Source of the DNA: a virus
Virus record (IMG/VR): IMGVR_UViG_3300008448_000473
Span: 1-28,078 of that record
Length of the DNA stretch: 28,078 nt
Reading direction: 5' to 3' (one strand)
Under the pieces are notes generated by a model, which saw only the letters and a list, made by a program, of their open reading frames with translations, had not been told where the DNA came from and searched no databases. Both the position numbers and the translations under genes were made by a program. Shown here piece after piece: positions 1 through 9,000 of this stretch (positions are counted from its first letter, which is position 1; every line of letters starts with the position of its first letter).

Positions 1-462
1 AATGATATGTTTCTTATCAATATCTTTTGGAAGACCACCGAATAAAACAAATTTCTTCTTATCATTTTCTTTAACTAATTCGGGAAACGCACATTTTCTT
101 GAGTTGTAGGTTGTTATATAGTCGGGAACCAACCCAAGAGTATCATAAATTAGTTTCGTAATAAATGAATTAAACCTCAATAAAGTTCCAACAGTGTAGA
201 TGTTATTACTATTCAACAAAGGTTCTTCAATTATAACTTTAGTAATACCCAAATCTTTATAATCATTTAACTTAGTTTGAAAGGTCTCCGCCTTATCCAA
301 AAGTTCGTGAATTTTATTTTCTCTTTTTACTTTTGTTTTCGGTGAAACATGTGTCAATTCTAATAACTCGCTCGTTTTAATATCAAAAAGTGCCCACCCA
401 ATTGTGCTAGTAGAAATATCCAAACCAAGAACTTTTGGTGAATTCTTTAAATCTTTTCCCAT
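1..462 (-). CDS. RuvC-like Holliday junction resolvase, C-terminus cut by window edge
   Basis: The first 154 codons of a gene that runs off the left edge, starting at the ATG at 460-462. Residues 11-24 read VLGLDISTSTIGWA, the first strand of an RNase H/RuvC fold with catalytic Asp15. Residues 75-81 read KVIIEEP, the second strand with the conserved acidic residue (Glu79 or Glu80). Proteins of this fold cleave branched DNA; in phages they resolve Holliday junctions before packaging, a role that T4 gives to endonuclease VII. The start lies 36 nt past the stop of the 712-residue gene, in an A/T-rich leader with no Shine-Dalgarno sequence. The later acidic residues of the active site lie outside the window, so activity cannot be judged. 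The fold is fairly sure; the exact substrate is inferred. Confidence 0.82.
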   Translation of the reverse strand, partial: MGKDLKNSPKVLGLDISTSTIGWALFDIKTSELLELTHVSPKTKVKRENKIHELLDKAETFQTKLNDYKDLGITKVIIEEPLLNSNNIYTVGTLLRFNSFITKLIYDTLGLVPDYITTYNSRKCAFPELVKENDKKKFVLFGGLPKDIDKKHII

Positions 463-498
463 AAAATAGTTTTATAACTTAAAAATGTTAAATTTTCA

Positions 499-2637
499 TT
501 AAAAATCAAGCTTAATTACAAATTGTTGTAATCCTGTTCTTTTTGTTGGTGATTGTAGCTTAGATATTAACATTAAATCTTTGTTAGAATCATACAATCC
601 GATCTCGGTGACATAAGGTGTGTATGTCGTATTCCAAGTTGGATTAGAACTCTTTTGGAATTGTTCTTGTGTTAAATTAACCTCATACTTCATTTCATAT
701 ATTGTTGCGGCAATATCGGTTTTAATTGTACCGTAGAAGAAAATCTCATCACCAAATTGAATACCTTGCTGTGTTGGTGATGGGTTTGTCATATAATCCG
801 ACAAATAATATGATGGTGCATTATTATATGATGTTTCATCAATAACAAACGTTGTTCCTGTAATACCCGCAGGTGTTAAATAAATACCATTCTTTGTAAT
901 TCCCGAAGTAACGTCTATATATCTCCAATTTGTCGGTGTTGGTAACGCACCATTTGATGTCTTTTGGACCAACAGATACATTTGATTAGCATTAAACCCT
1001 GAACAAGATGATGTTGGGCTTCCATTCATAAATGGGAACTCATTACCAAATCTTACAGATACGTTAGCAACATCGTTCTCGGGATCACCACTGACTTTGG
1101 AATAGATATTACAATGTAATGAATTGGTAAAAGTTCCACCCGTAGAGTTAAATCTATACGTCACATACATCGTATCGGAACTTGATGTTAAAACACCCGT
1201 AGAACCTTGTCCTCCACCCGCACAAACGTTAGGAACTATTCTTGATACTTTGGGTACCGGTAGTGTCCAAGACCTGTTAGAAGCATAAGACATCGCAGCA
1301 ATAATCTCTTGATCATCAAATACAACCATCTTATGATCGGGAAATACCTTACCAACACGATTAGGAATACCATTACTATTTGGTTTATTATCCCACAAAT
1401 CGTAATATCTAATACCGGGATTATTCATGTCGGTATTTTTAATAGATGTTAAATATTTTACCTCGGCAAGATTAGCTGATGTAAAACCTGTAGGATCAAT
1501 ATAGAAAGTTTGACCGATCGTTCCACCACTATTTTTATGCCACATCAACCAAGGAATTTCAACACTAAAGTTTCTTGCTAACCCTGTTGGATCTGCATCA
1601 ACATCATAAGGTTCTGTTGCAAACTTCTCACCATAAAAATTATCAATAGATTGATTAGTATAATGAACAATAGCGATTGCTCTTTGCATTTCGGGATCAA
1701 CATTAATTTTTTCCGAGAATGAATTATAGTATGATGTTCCAGTATTGACTGTTTGTCCCGATGATGATTGATATCCTAAATATTCTTTTGTTCCTAAATA
1801 ACCAACAGTTCCATAATTCTCATAACTATTATTAAAACCATTGATATATCCTGCAAAATTCTCACTCCAAACTATAGACATATTCCAAACCTTTGGATAA
1901 TCCTGAGAAATATCACAAGGTGTTTCAAAATTAATAGCGTCCGTACTCCAATAATATGATGGTGTTTCTGAATCGTAGAACGGTGTAAAAGTAGATGGGT
2001 AATTTATCATTCTACTTGATGAGCAAGTGAATGCTGTATAATTTGGTAATGTTCTATCTACCACAACGTTTCCTGTACTCGCACTTTGAACACGATAAAC
2101 AAACATGGGTGATCTTCCTGTAATTGTTCCACAACCCGAATTGTTGGTGAATAAGAATAAGAATGTTCCCGCAGAAATCGTACTTGTTGTTCCACAACCA
2201 TCACTAACACCACGTAATGTTGTTCCACCACTTAATGTTGATGCGCGATATTGTGAATTAATCGTATATGAACTTGTTGTAAAAGCACTTGATCCACTGA
2301 AAAACCCTAATGGTTCTGCAGTATTAAAAACTTGTGTTGATTGTGAAGCGTTAAACGGTATTCCATATGTCAATCCACTACTTCCCGCCAAATAGAAAGG
2401 ATATTTAACATAGTTTTTTGTGCTTTGAGGCGATCCTGTATTATTTTGGTCATTAAAGTTTGGTTGTAATACGTTACCATTCTTTTGGTTAAACCCTGTG
2501 GCACAACCATAACACACTTCGGAATCTCCGACTTGAAAATAACTAATGTTAAAATTACCTTGTGATAATTTATTTCTACCAGCATCCGTTAAGATACTCG
2601 TAATTAAAGCTGAAGTTGATTTTATTATATACGACAT
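499..2637 (-). CDS. Putative tail fibre / collar-like virion protein (712 aa)
   Basis: A 712-residue acidic, Asn/Ser/Thr/Tyr-rich protein without signal peptide or membrane segment. Residues 1-42 contain TSALITSILTDAGRNKLSQG followed by a FQVGDSEV-like stretch, the type of N-terminus I associate with phage tail-fibre or collar proteins that start with an 'I T D x G R' helix. The last 35 residues contain VTEIGLYDSNKDLMLISKL, resembling the beta-strand segment (V-x-E-I-G-L-Y-D then a short hydrophobic strand ending in K-L) seen in tail-fibre-like proteins. The middle is a long beta-rich region I do not recognise. It is the last gene of the adhesin block, 18 nt after the 754-residue gene and 36 nt before the RuvC-like gene. 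A role in host binding or at the tail tip is inferred from motif and position; I cannot assign a T4 counterpart. Confidence 0.62.
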   Translation of the reverse strand: MSYIIKSTSALITSILTDAGRNKLSQGNFNISYFQVGDSEVCYGCATGFNQKNGNVLQPNFNDQNNTGSPQSTKNYVKYPFYLAGSSGLTYGIPFNASQSTQVFNTAEPLGFFSGSSAFTTSSYTINSQYRASTLSGGTTLRGVSDGCGTTSTISAGTFLFLFTNNSGCGTITGRSPMFVYRVQSASTGNVVVDRTLPNYTAFTCSSSRMINYPSTFTPFYDSETPSYYWSTDAINFETPCDISQDYPKVWNMSIVWSENFAGYINGFNNSYENYGTVGYLGTKEYLGYQSSSGQTVNTGTSYYNSFSEKINVDPEMQRAIAIVHYTNQSIDNFYGEKFATEPYDVDADPTGLARNFSVEIPWLMWHKNSGGTIGQTFYIDPTGFTSANLAEVKYLTSIKNTDMNNPGIRYYDLWDNKPNSNGIPNRVGKVFPDHKMVVFDDQEIIAAMSYASNRSWTLPVPKVSRIVPNVCAGGGQGSTGVLTSSSDTMYVTYRFNSTGGTFTNSLHCNIYSKVSGDPENDVANVSVRFGNEFPFMNGSPTSSCSGFNANQMYLLVQKTSNGALPTPTNWRYIDVTSGITKNGIYLTPAGITGTTFVIDETSYNNAPSYYLSDYMTNPSPTQQGIQFGDEIFFYGTIKTDIAATIYEMKYEVNLTQEQFQKSSNPTWNTTYTPYVTEIGLYDSNKDLMLISKLQSPTKRTGLQQFVIKLDF

Positions 2638-2655
2638 ATCTATAATTATTATGAA

Positions 2656-4920
2656 TTAGTAATTTGAAATTTGAGCACCGAATGGATTAGAAATTGCAAT
2701 ACCCATTCCAATTACTTTACAATCTATTATTCTTCTTTGAGTAAATCTTACATCCACATTTACATTAACATTTATGTTATTCCTACAAGTTGTAGAAATA
2801 TAACCATCTCTTGTTATTGTTGCGTTATAGTTAGCATTATATTCAATAGTAACAACATCGTCCTTTTGAATATTAAATGAGGATCTTATATATGTTAAAT
2901 CACCCTTAAATTCTCTATTCGTTAAATTACAATAAGAAGGCATCGGGAAATTAGTTGTAGGATCTGTAGTAATTGTTTGTGCAACACCATTTACCTTAAC
3001 CACCGGAGTTACATTAAATGTATAAGCAAATCCTGTTTGAACGTTTTGATATGTGAATGATTTTTGAATAGTCAAACCAACCGGTATTGTCGCACCTACA
3101 GGAATCTGATCGGTACCTAAAATGGTATATTTACGATACCCACTACCTTGTTGAACAAAAGAATTACCAGGTCCAATTGGTGGGAAATTATTTTGTTGTG
3201 AATCCAACCTTGCCGTTAATTCATAGGTCGTTAATGGCTGACTACCAACAACCGCAGTTGTACTAACAACATTGTTATCATCATCCTTCAATCTAACTTG
3301 ATAGGTACCATTTGAAAGCCCTGAGAAATACGGTGATGCTTGATAAGTTAAACCACCATTTACTGAATATAAATAAGGTTGTGTTCCACCATTTCCAATC
3401 ACCAAGATTGCACCATAATGTGTTGATGGTGTAGCATAACAAGTGTCATCGGTAATATTCACACTAACCGTTGGTGTTGATGCCGTACATGTTCCCGTAA
3501 CAACAACAGCAGTACTGAAAACAGGATAACCACCAACAATCCAACCACTTGTTGGAACGATAGAGGTTGATGTTGAATATATTTGTGTCGATAAATATGT
3601 GTTTTGAACCAAATCCCATCTAGTACCTGACCATCTAATATTCCACGTTCCTCCACCTGTAGACGCACTCCACGATTGTCTTCCATTTACGAAATAAGTA
3701 GAGTTAAACGTCACAGCCGAAGTAATAGCATCACTTTGTAATGTTAAACAAATGGTCGGTACCACTGCAGGTGTTGTGCTAGGTGTAATTGTTGGGGTAG
3801 GCGTAACTGTTGGTGTTGGTGTTAAACTAATGATCGTACAAGTTGTTACCGCAGTATAATCACCATAATAATCTACCGTAGTCGCAACATAATCACCCGG
3901 TAACAATCCAACTCTATACGTTCCCGTACCACCATCGGACCAAGTTGTGGTATATGGTGCCGTTCCACCATAAATGGTTAAAGTAATTGTTCCATCGGGT
4001 GTTGTTGATGACGATGCACTAGTACCCGAACAAGATACCGTTAAATCCACAACATTATTAACCTTACAATCTGATATGATTGAAGGTCTTAATGGTCTTG
4101 TACCCGTAGCACTTAACGTATTAGTTGTTGATGGTGTGTTAGACGGTGTTGTATTAGGTCTTCTCGTATTAGAAGGGGTAATACTCGGTGTTGGTGTCAT
4201 AGTCGGTGACGTTGTTGGTGTTGGTGTTGGTGTAGGACAAGCAATTGCGGTTACCTCACCACCACCATTATAACAAGATTGACAATTAGAATATAATCCC
4301 GATAAATAACCTTGTATTGTTCCAATAGTTCCCGAAGGATAATATTGATAACAAGAACCCGAATACCTATAAACGGGTGTTGGGTATTCTGAAAGATCCA
4401 AAACTTTAACATTAAATGTTTTTACATCGGACGCATTACAACAATTTACAAAAGTAGTTGCTGTATAAACAACCGTTTGTGATGCAGCATACTCATTACA
4501 CGCAACACAACTATTAAATGATGTATAACTTAAAGTATCATTTGCCGAAGTATTTGTTGAAATACTATTAGCCGAGTAACATAGATTATCATCACCCGTT
4601 CCATTAAAGAACGCAACAACACCTGTCGGAAATGTTGAAGATTCAATGAACCCTTCTCTAATTGCTGTTCCGTTACACTGAACAAACTTAACTCTAACTC
4701 TTCCCGATGAGTTACAATCCGTACAATTATTAAAATATGGTGTAGAAGGAAAAAATAATTGTGGTTGAGTGTTAGTAACATCCCAAGAACCACCATCCGT
4801 CCAACAACCAGTTCCAAGTCTTATAACCTGACCGGGAACAAACACTTGGTCATTAACCACCGCATACAGTTGGGCTGAGGGGTTACTACAAAAATTAAAT
4901 AATCTATTTCTAAATGCCAT
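2656..4920 (-). CDS. Modular Cys-rich, Pro/Thr-linker adhesin-like virion protein (754 aa)
   Basis: A large mosaic protein. Residues 1-225 are Cys-rich, with repeated modules ending in Cys-x-x-Cys (NCTDC, SCVAC, NCQSC). Residues about 228-279 form a Pro/Thr linker beginning CPTPTPTPTTSPTMTPTPS. A module at about 280-363 has the SprB-like pattern GGTAPYTTTWSDGGTGTYR, and a second Pro/Thr linker lies at about 364-386. A further module contains GGTQPYLYSVNGG then FSGLSNGTYQVRLKDDDN, also SprB-like. The C-terminal 150 residues contain a strand-rich domain with NINVNVNVDVRFTQ. There is no signal peptide, Type IX sorting domain or membrane segment, which fits a virion protein rather than a bacterial surface protein. 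It resembles the 1054-residue gene two genes upstream in module order. A role as tail-tip or capsid-decorating adhesin is inferred; the exact virion position is unknown. Confidence 0.6.
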   Translation of the reverse strand: MAFRNRLFNFCSNPSAQLYAVVNDQVFVPGQVIRLGTGCWTDGGSWDVTNTQPQLFFPSTPYFNNCTDCNSSGRVRVKFVQCNGTAIREGFIESSTFPTGVVAFFNGTGDDNLCYSANSISTNTSANDTLSYTSFNSCVACNEYAASQTVVYTATTFVNCCNASDVKTFNVKVLDLSEYPTPVYRYSGSCYQYYPSGTIGTIQGYLSGLYSNCQSCYNGGGEVTAIACPTPTPTPTTSPTMTPTPSITPSNTRRPNTTPSNTPSTTNTLSATGTRPLRPSIISDCKVNNVVDLTVSCSGTSASSSTTPDGTITLTIYGGTAPYTTTWSDGGTGTYRVGLLPGDYVATTVDYYGDYTAVTTCTIISLTPTPTVTPTPTITPSTTPAVVPTICLTLQSDAITSAVTFNSTYFVNGRQSWSASTGGGTWNIRWSGTRWDLVQNTYLSTQIYSTSTSIVPTSGWIVGGYPVFSTAVVVTGTCTASTPTVSVNITDDTCYATPSTHYGAILVIGNGGTQPYLYSVNGGLTYQASPYFSGLSNGTYQVRLKDDDNNVVSTTAVVGSQPLTTYELTARLDSQQNNFPPIGPGNSFVQQGSGYRKYTILGTDQIPVGATIPVGLTIQKSFTYQNVQTGFAYTFNVTPVVKVNGVAQTITTDPTTNFPMPSYCNLTNREFKGDLTYIRSSFNIQKDDVVTIEYNANYNATITRDGYISTTCRNNINVNVNVDVRFTQRRIIDCKVIGMGIAISNPFGAQISNY
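3769..3831 (-). repeat. Low-complexity Pro/Thr-coding tract (754-aa gene, second linker)
   Basis: On the plus strand this reads as imperfect ggtgtt/ggtgta hexamers; on the minus strand it encodes alternating Thr-Pro (TPTPTVTPTPTITPS). It separates two folded modules of the 754-residue protein. Confidence 0.7.
4112..4236 (-). repeat. Low-complexity Pro/Thr-coding tract (754-aa gene, first linker)
   Basis: Imperfect ggtgttggtgt-type repeat on the plus strand, encoding the Pro/Thr/Ser linker at about residues 228-270. The tract nearest the Cys module is the purest (CPTPTPTPTTSPT); it then degenerates to Ser/Asn/Thr/Arg. Likely an extended, possibly length-variable linker. Confidence 0.72.
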
Positions 4921-4951
4921 ACTAATAAATAATCATTAAGTCGTTTTTTTT

Positions 4952-5995
4952 TTATGGACATGAAGGATCTCCACAACCACCACCAATAAGAGTTATTGTC
5001 TCACCACCAATGTCAATAGCCTGATTTGCGGAAGTTAAAGTGTCATCAAATTGGTAACATTCCGGACCTAATACTGTAATTTGAATAACATCACCATTAT
5101 TATATGATGATAGATCTTGATTATAAATTAATCTAGTTTCTGCAGGATTGTTACATTGTTTCACAATTCTTGGTTGATATGGTGTTGATGCTGTAAACCA
5201 AATATTAGTCGTTCCGGGATATGTGGTGTTGTAAGGATATTCAATCGACGTTCCTTGATCCAATTGATAATAATCATTCTTATTTGTAGATATACTATTA
5301 CCCGTCCAAACCCATTCATTACTGTTTGAGGTAACACCACTCGCAGTTATACCATACAATGAAATTAAAGTTCCGCCATAATTCTTTAATTGATGTATGT
5401 GAACACCCGAACCCGTTTCAACATCATATTGTTCATTAGGCGAATAAATAGTTCTGATTTTAAATTCATTTGCCTCAACTGCAGTGATTATTAATTTATT
5501 TTGTGCTGGAGGACCTTGATTTTGAGTATCATATAAATTATCAGTTCTAACATTTTCTCCTTGAACTAAATAAAGATTTGAAAATGAAGCATTGATTATT
5601 GATCCATTATAAAATTGACCCTCACCTATTTCATTAGAATCAAACTTCAGAATATTAATCTGTTGTGTTGGATTAGTAGGTGATGGTGTCATTGTATTTG
5701 TTGGTGTCATTGTATTTGTTGGTGTATTCGTAGGTGTTTGAGATGGTGAAGCGGTGATTGACGCTGTTGGTGTTTGAGATGGTGGAATTTCATTTTGTAT
5801 TCCAACACTCCCAAGAGAATCCACTATTTTAACACCAAGCAATGATAATGTATCATATGGTGCGGGAACATTTATTGTAAAATTATTAGTGGTCGTTGAT
5901 GTTGAATAATAAACAAACGACCCGTAAGCATCTCCTACGTAAATGTCAATCGGTGGAACCGCTGTTATTGAAGTAACTGATATTGTTGTTGCCAT
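4952..5995 (-). CDS. Pro/Thr-linker adhesin-like virion protein (347 aa)
   Basis: A 347-residue protein in two parts joined by a linker. Residues 1-70 form a strand-rich N-terminal domain with SVTSITAVPPIDIYVGDAYG. Residues about 71-110 are a Pro/Thr/Ser linker (SQTPTASITASPSQTPTNTP and following) that includes a tandem TNTMTP duplication. The C-terminal 235 residues form a beta-rich domain that ends in a short Cys/Gly tail (GGGCGDPSC). No signal peptide or membrane segment is visible. The gene sits between the 1054- and 754-residue genes and shares their linker type, so it is probably part of the same adhesin set. A run of A residues precedes the start (AAAAAAAATATG on the coding strand) instead of a Shine-Dalgarno sequence. 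I do not recognise either terminal domain; the virion role is inferred from context. Confidence 0.55.
   Translation of the reverse strand: MATTISVTSITAVPPIDIYVGDAYGSFVYYSTSTTTNNFTINVPAPYDTLSLLGVKIVDSLGSVGIQNEIPPSQTPTASITASPSQTPTNTPTNTMTPTNTMTPSPTNPTQQINILKFDSNEIGEGQFYNGSIINASFSNLYLVQGENVRTDNLYDTQNQGPPAQNKLIITAVEANEFKIRTIYSPNEQYDVETGSGVHIHQLKNYGGTLISLYGITASGVTSNSNEWVWTGNSISTNKNDYYQLDQGTSIEYPYNTTYPGTTNIWFTASTPYQPRIVKQCNNPAETRLIYNQDLSSYNNGDVIQITVLGPECYQFDDTLTSANQAIDIGGETITLIGGGCGDPSCP
5668..5776 (-). repeat. Pro/Thr-coding tract with perfect 18-bp tandem duplication
   Basis: The linker tract of the 347-residue protein. Within it, the 18-bp unit ggtgtcattgtatttgtt occurs twice back to back, at 5685-5702 and 5703-5720, followed by ggtgt of a third partial copy. 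The duplication adds exactly six residues (TNTMTP) and keeps the frame, as expected from slippage or unequal recombination. Confidence 0.85.
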
Positions 5996-6002
5996 ATTTT
6001 TT

Positions 6003-9000
6003 TTATGTTACAGTATAAGTAAAGAATTGTTGAGTGGGTGATGTAATTATTTTAGTTCCTGAAATAGTCGCACATTGACCACTCCAACTAACAAACGTAT
6101 TATTATTACTAGGTACACCCGCACCAGTTGTGAAATATGCTGCTAAGATGTTTGAACTAACCGTTAGAGTTTGAGAACATCCTCCCGGTAAATTAGGTAC
6201 CGACAATACTGTACCCGAATATGTCAATTGAAGTGTTATGGTATCGCCGTTTTGGAATGTGAAGGGTAAAAATCCTCCCGCACTAACAGATGTTGGTGCC
6301 AAGTTTGAAAGTCTCCAACCTGAACCACTCAGATAATTACCGGTACTAGCTCTTCTAACTTGATTAAATATTGTTGATCCACTATCTGTACAGGTACCTC
6401 CTGATGGATTCACACCTGAAGCTGTCGCCAAGGTTCTTGTTGTCGCCGTAACCAAACTTCCGTTCTTAATAATATTCGCCGTAACCTGCCATGGTTGTGT
6501 TGTCATACCTGAGAAGAAACCTGTTTGAGTGTTAAAACTCATACCCCACTGATCGTTAAATGATCCATTCCAAGTTGCTCCCGTAGGTACGTTAGTTAAA
6601 CCACTCAATACTGCAGTTCCCGAATACACTACCGTAATCGCACTTCCCGGATATGTCGTACCTGTAATATCAACGGAGTATGCTGTTGCCGCTGACGATA
6701 CAAATATCGGTGTTCTACTCCAAACAAATGATGTAATCGCACTAAATGTATTCGCCGAACTTGGTCTTGTAATAGTTACCGGTGTTACGGATGTTTGAGC
6801 ATTAGTAATATTATCTCTAACAACAATTCCATATGTACTACTTGATAAACCCGAGAATAATGTGCTAGACGAGAATGTAACACCACTATTGATTGAGTAT
6901 ATATAGTTAGAACCCGTCGCACCTGATCCTGTAACATTAATAATTCCGAAGAACCTATTCGCAGTTATTGCACTATTTGTATAACTTTCACAAGTATCAT
7001 TTGATGATGCCAAACTTAAAATACCGATTGCCGGTAAAGTAGGTGTTGGTGTTTGTGTTGGTGTTGCAGTATTTGTCGGTGTTACCGTTGGTGTAGGAGT
7101 AGGTGTTGATGGTGTTAAACAATCAACACAAGATGAGAATGACGCAATAGCACCTCCATAAACAACATTTGATGAGTTGTCAGTATAATCTGTTAAAGTA
7201 ACACAAGTAGATATACCATCAATATAAGCACTAAAAATACTACCTCTTGTAATTGTCGTACCCGTTATAGAAATATTTTCAGAAACAATGTATTCATCAC
7301 CCGTCGAACAATCAGTAAGAACTTTATTTCCACCGGGACAAATAAATGGTGAATTTACAATTTCATATATTGAAGTACCACTTGAAGAAACCGATCTTGT
7401 TGGAATAGGTGTATTTGTTGGTGTTTGTGTTGGTGTAGGACTCGGACTTGTTCTTGTTACAGATATTGTAAATGTAACCGCAGCGGGTGAAGTCGTAGAA
7501 GGTGTTGGTGTAAATGTTGGTGTCGTAGTAGGTGTCGCTGTTGGTGTTGCAGTATTCGTCGTCGTTATTGACGGAGTTGGTGTTGTAGTTGGAGTTGGTG
7601 TCGGTGTTTTGGTTGGTGTTGGAGTTGGACAACTACTAACATCAAAAACACTATCACATATGTCGGGACAATCTGTCGAACATGGTTGCTTACCACTTAA
7701 AATACAAGAACCACCTAAAGATGTTGATAAACACCATTTATTACCATCATAAAACACTGTAGCGGCAGATATTGTCCCACCACTATAAATATTTTTACCA
7801 TTGTAATATGTTATGCTTTTTGTATAATTCCCACTATACGCCGATAATGACGGAAATGAAGTATTGAAACAAAAATTATCATCGGTACAACCTGTAACAA
7901 CTGGTGGTAAATTCGCAAAAAGCGGAATGTTTGGTAATCCATAATTAAAATTAACACCACCACCCGTACTAGCATTAAAATTAGAAATAGTTACTGCCGA
8001 TAATCGGTCATTAGGATTATCAATATAATATAACTCAGTGGTACCTCTATTTGTGAAATATATTTTTTCATCAACCGCTAAGTGTAAAGTACCTAAACTA
8101 TTACCACCCGTTTGAACAAATGTTGCATAATTTGTTGATGCAGTAACGGTTGTCGCACTTACAGGTGGTGTTGTATTAAGATTAAATTGTAGTATCTTCC
8201 CACCCGCAGACGTTTGAAATTCGGAAACATATAAATAATTACCATCGGGTGAGAATTCACATCCTAAAACATCACCAACATCAAAAACCTCGGGATTAGC
8301 ACCATTGATATCATATATCGTATAACCCGTATTTCCCAATAAAACTTTTTCATTAGTTAAAGCACCGGTTGATCTATCAAAATCAAAAATACTTACAGCA
8401 GGTCTGTAAGCCGTGTATGATGGTACCGCCAAAGAATCACCAAGAACCATCGCAACTTTACTATAATCGGGTGATGGTTTTATTTGACCATAATTATTAT
8501 ACCCCTGTAAAACTTGAGCGGTGGTTGAGGTATATGGTGTTCCCGAAATACCTATATTATTAATTAGAAATGAATGTATTTGATTTCTACCCCAATTAGG
8601 TGTTATTACCCATAGATCTTGACCATTTTGATGTAAGGCAGTTGTTAATACCTCAGCATAACCATATCCGTTATTAGAACCTAACGGATAATTAGCTTCA
8701 CCCCCCGTTGTTGATCTATTACCTAATTCAACATTTGTATTTATAACTTGGAAAAATGGTGATGTTCCACCAGTATATTTGAGTGTATTATACGTTAATG
8801 CTTGACTTGAGTTACCATAACCATTTTCAGTGAACGCCGCACCCACACCAACTGTTAGAACATAATACGTATCCGAACTATATGGTGATTGTAAAATAGT
8901 TGCCGATTGCATCGAAAAAGCACTTCCCGATAAACCTGTTGCAATGTCCGTTCCTCCCGATGTTTTGATTGTAACACCATCAGAAACAAGTAATAATTTA

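Noticed and set aside
463-498. Short A/T-rich spacer with a partial palindrome (AGTTATAAAACT).
   Set aside because: The stem is only about four base pairs with no T-run; too weak for a terminator or operator.
3974-4273. Plus-strand 99-codon frame with VGVGVGVG.
   Set aside because: Same cause: antisense of the Pro/Thr linker in the 754-residue gene.
7397-7632. Possible CRISPR array or satellite.
   Set aside because: Units are short, imperfect and codon-phased, encode Thr-Pro in a long gene, and have no spacer structure.
7288-7752. Plus-strand 154-codon frame rich in Val-Gly repeats.
   Set aside because: It is the opposite-strand reading of the Pro/Thr linker; composition comes from the ggtgtt repeat, and every well-supported gene is on the minus strand.
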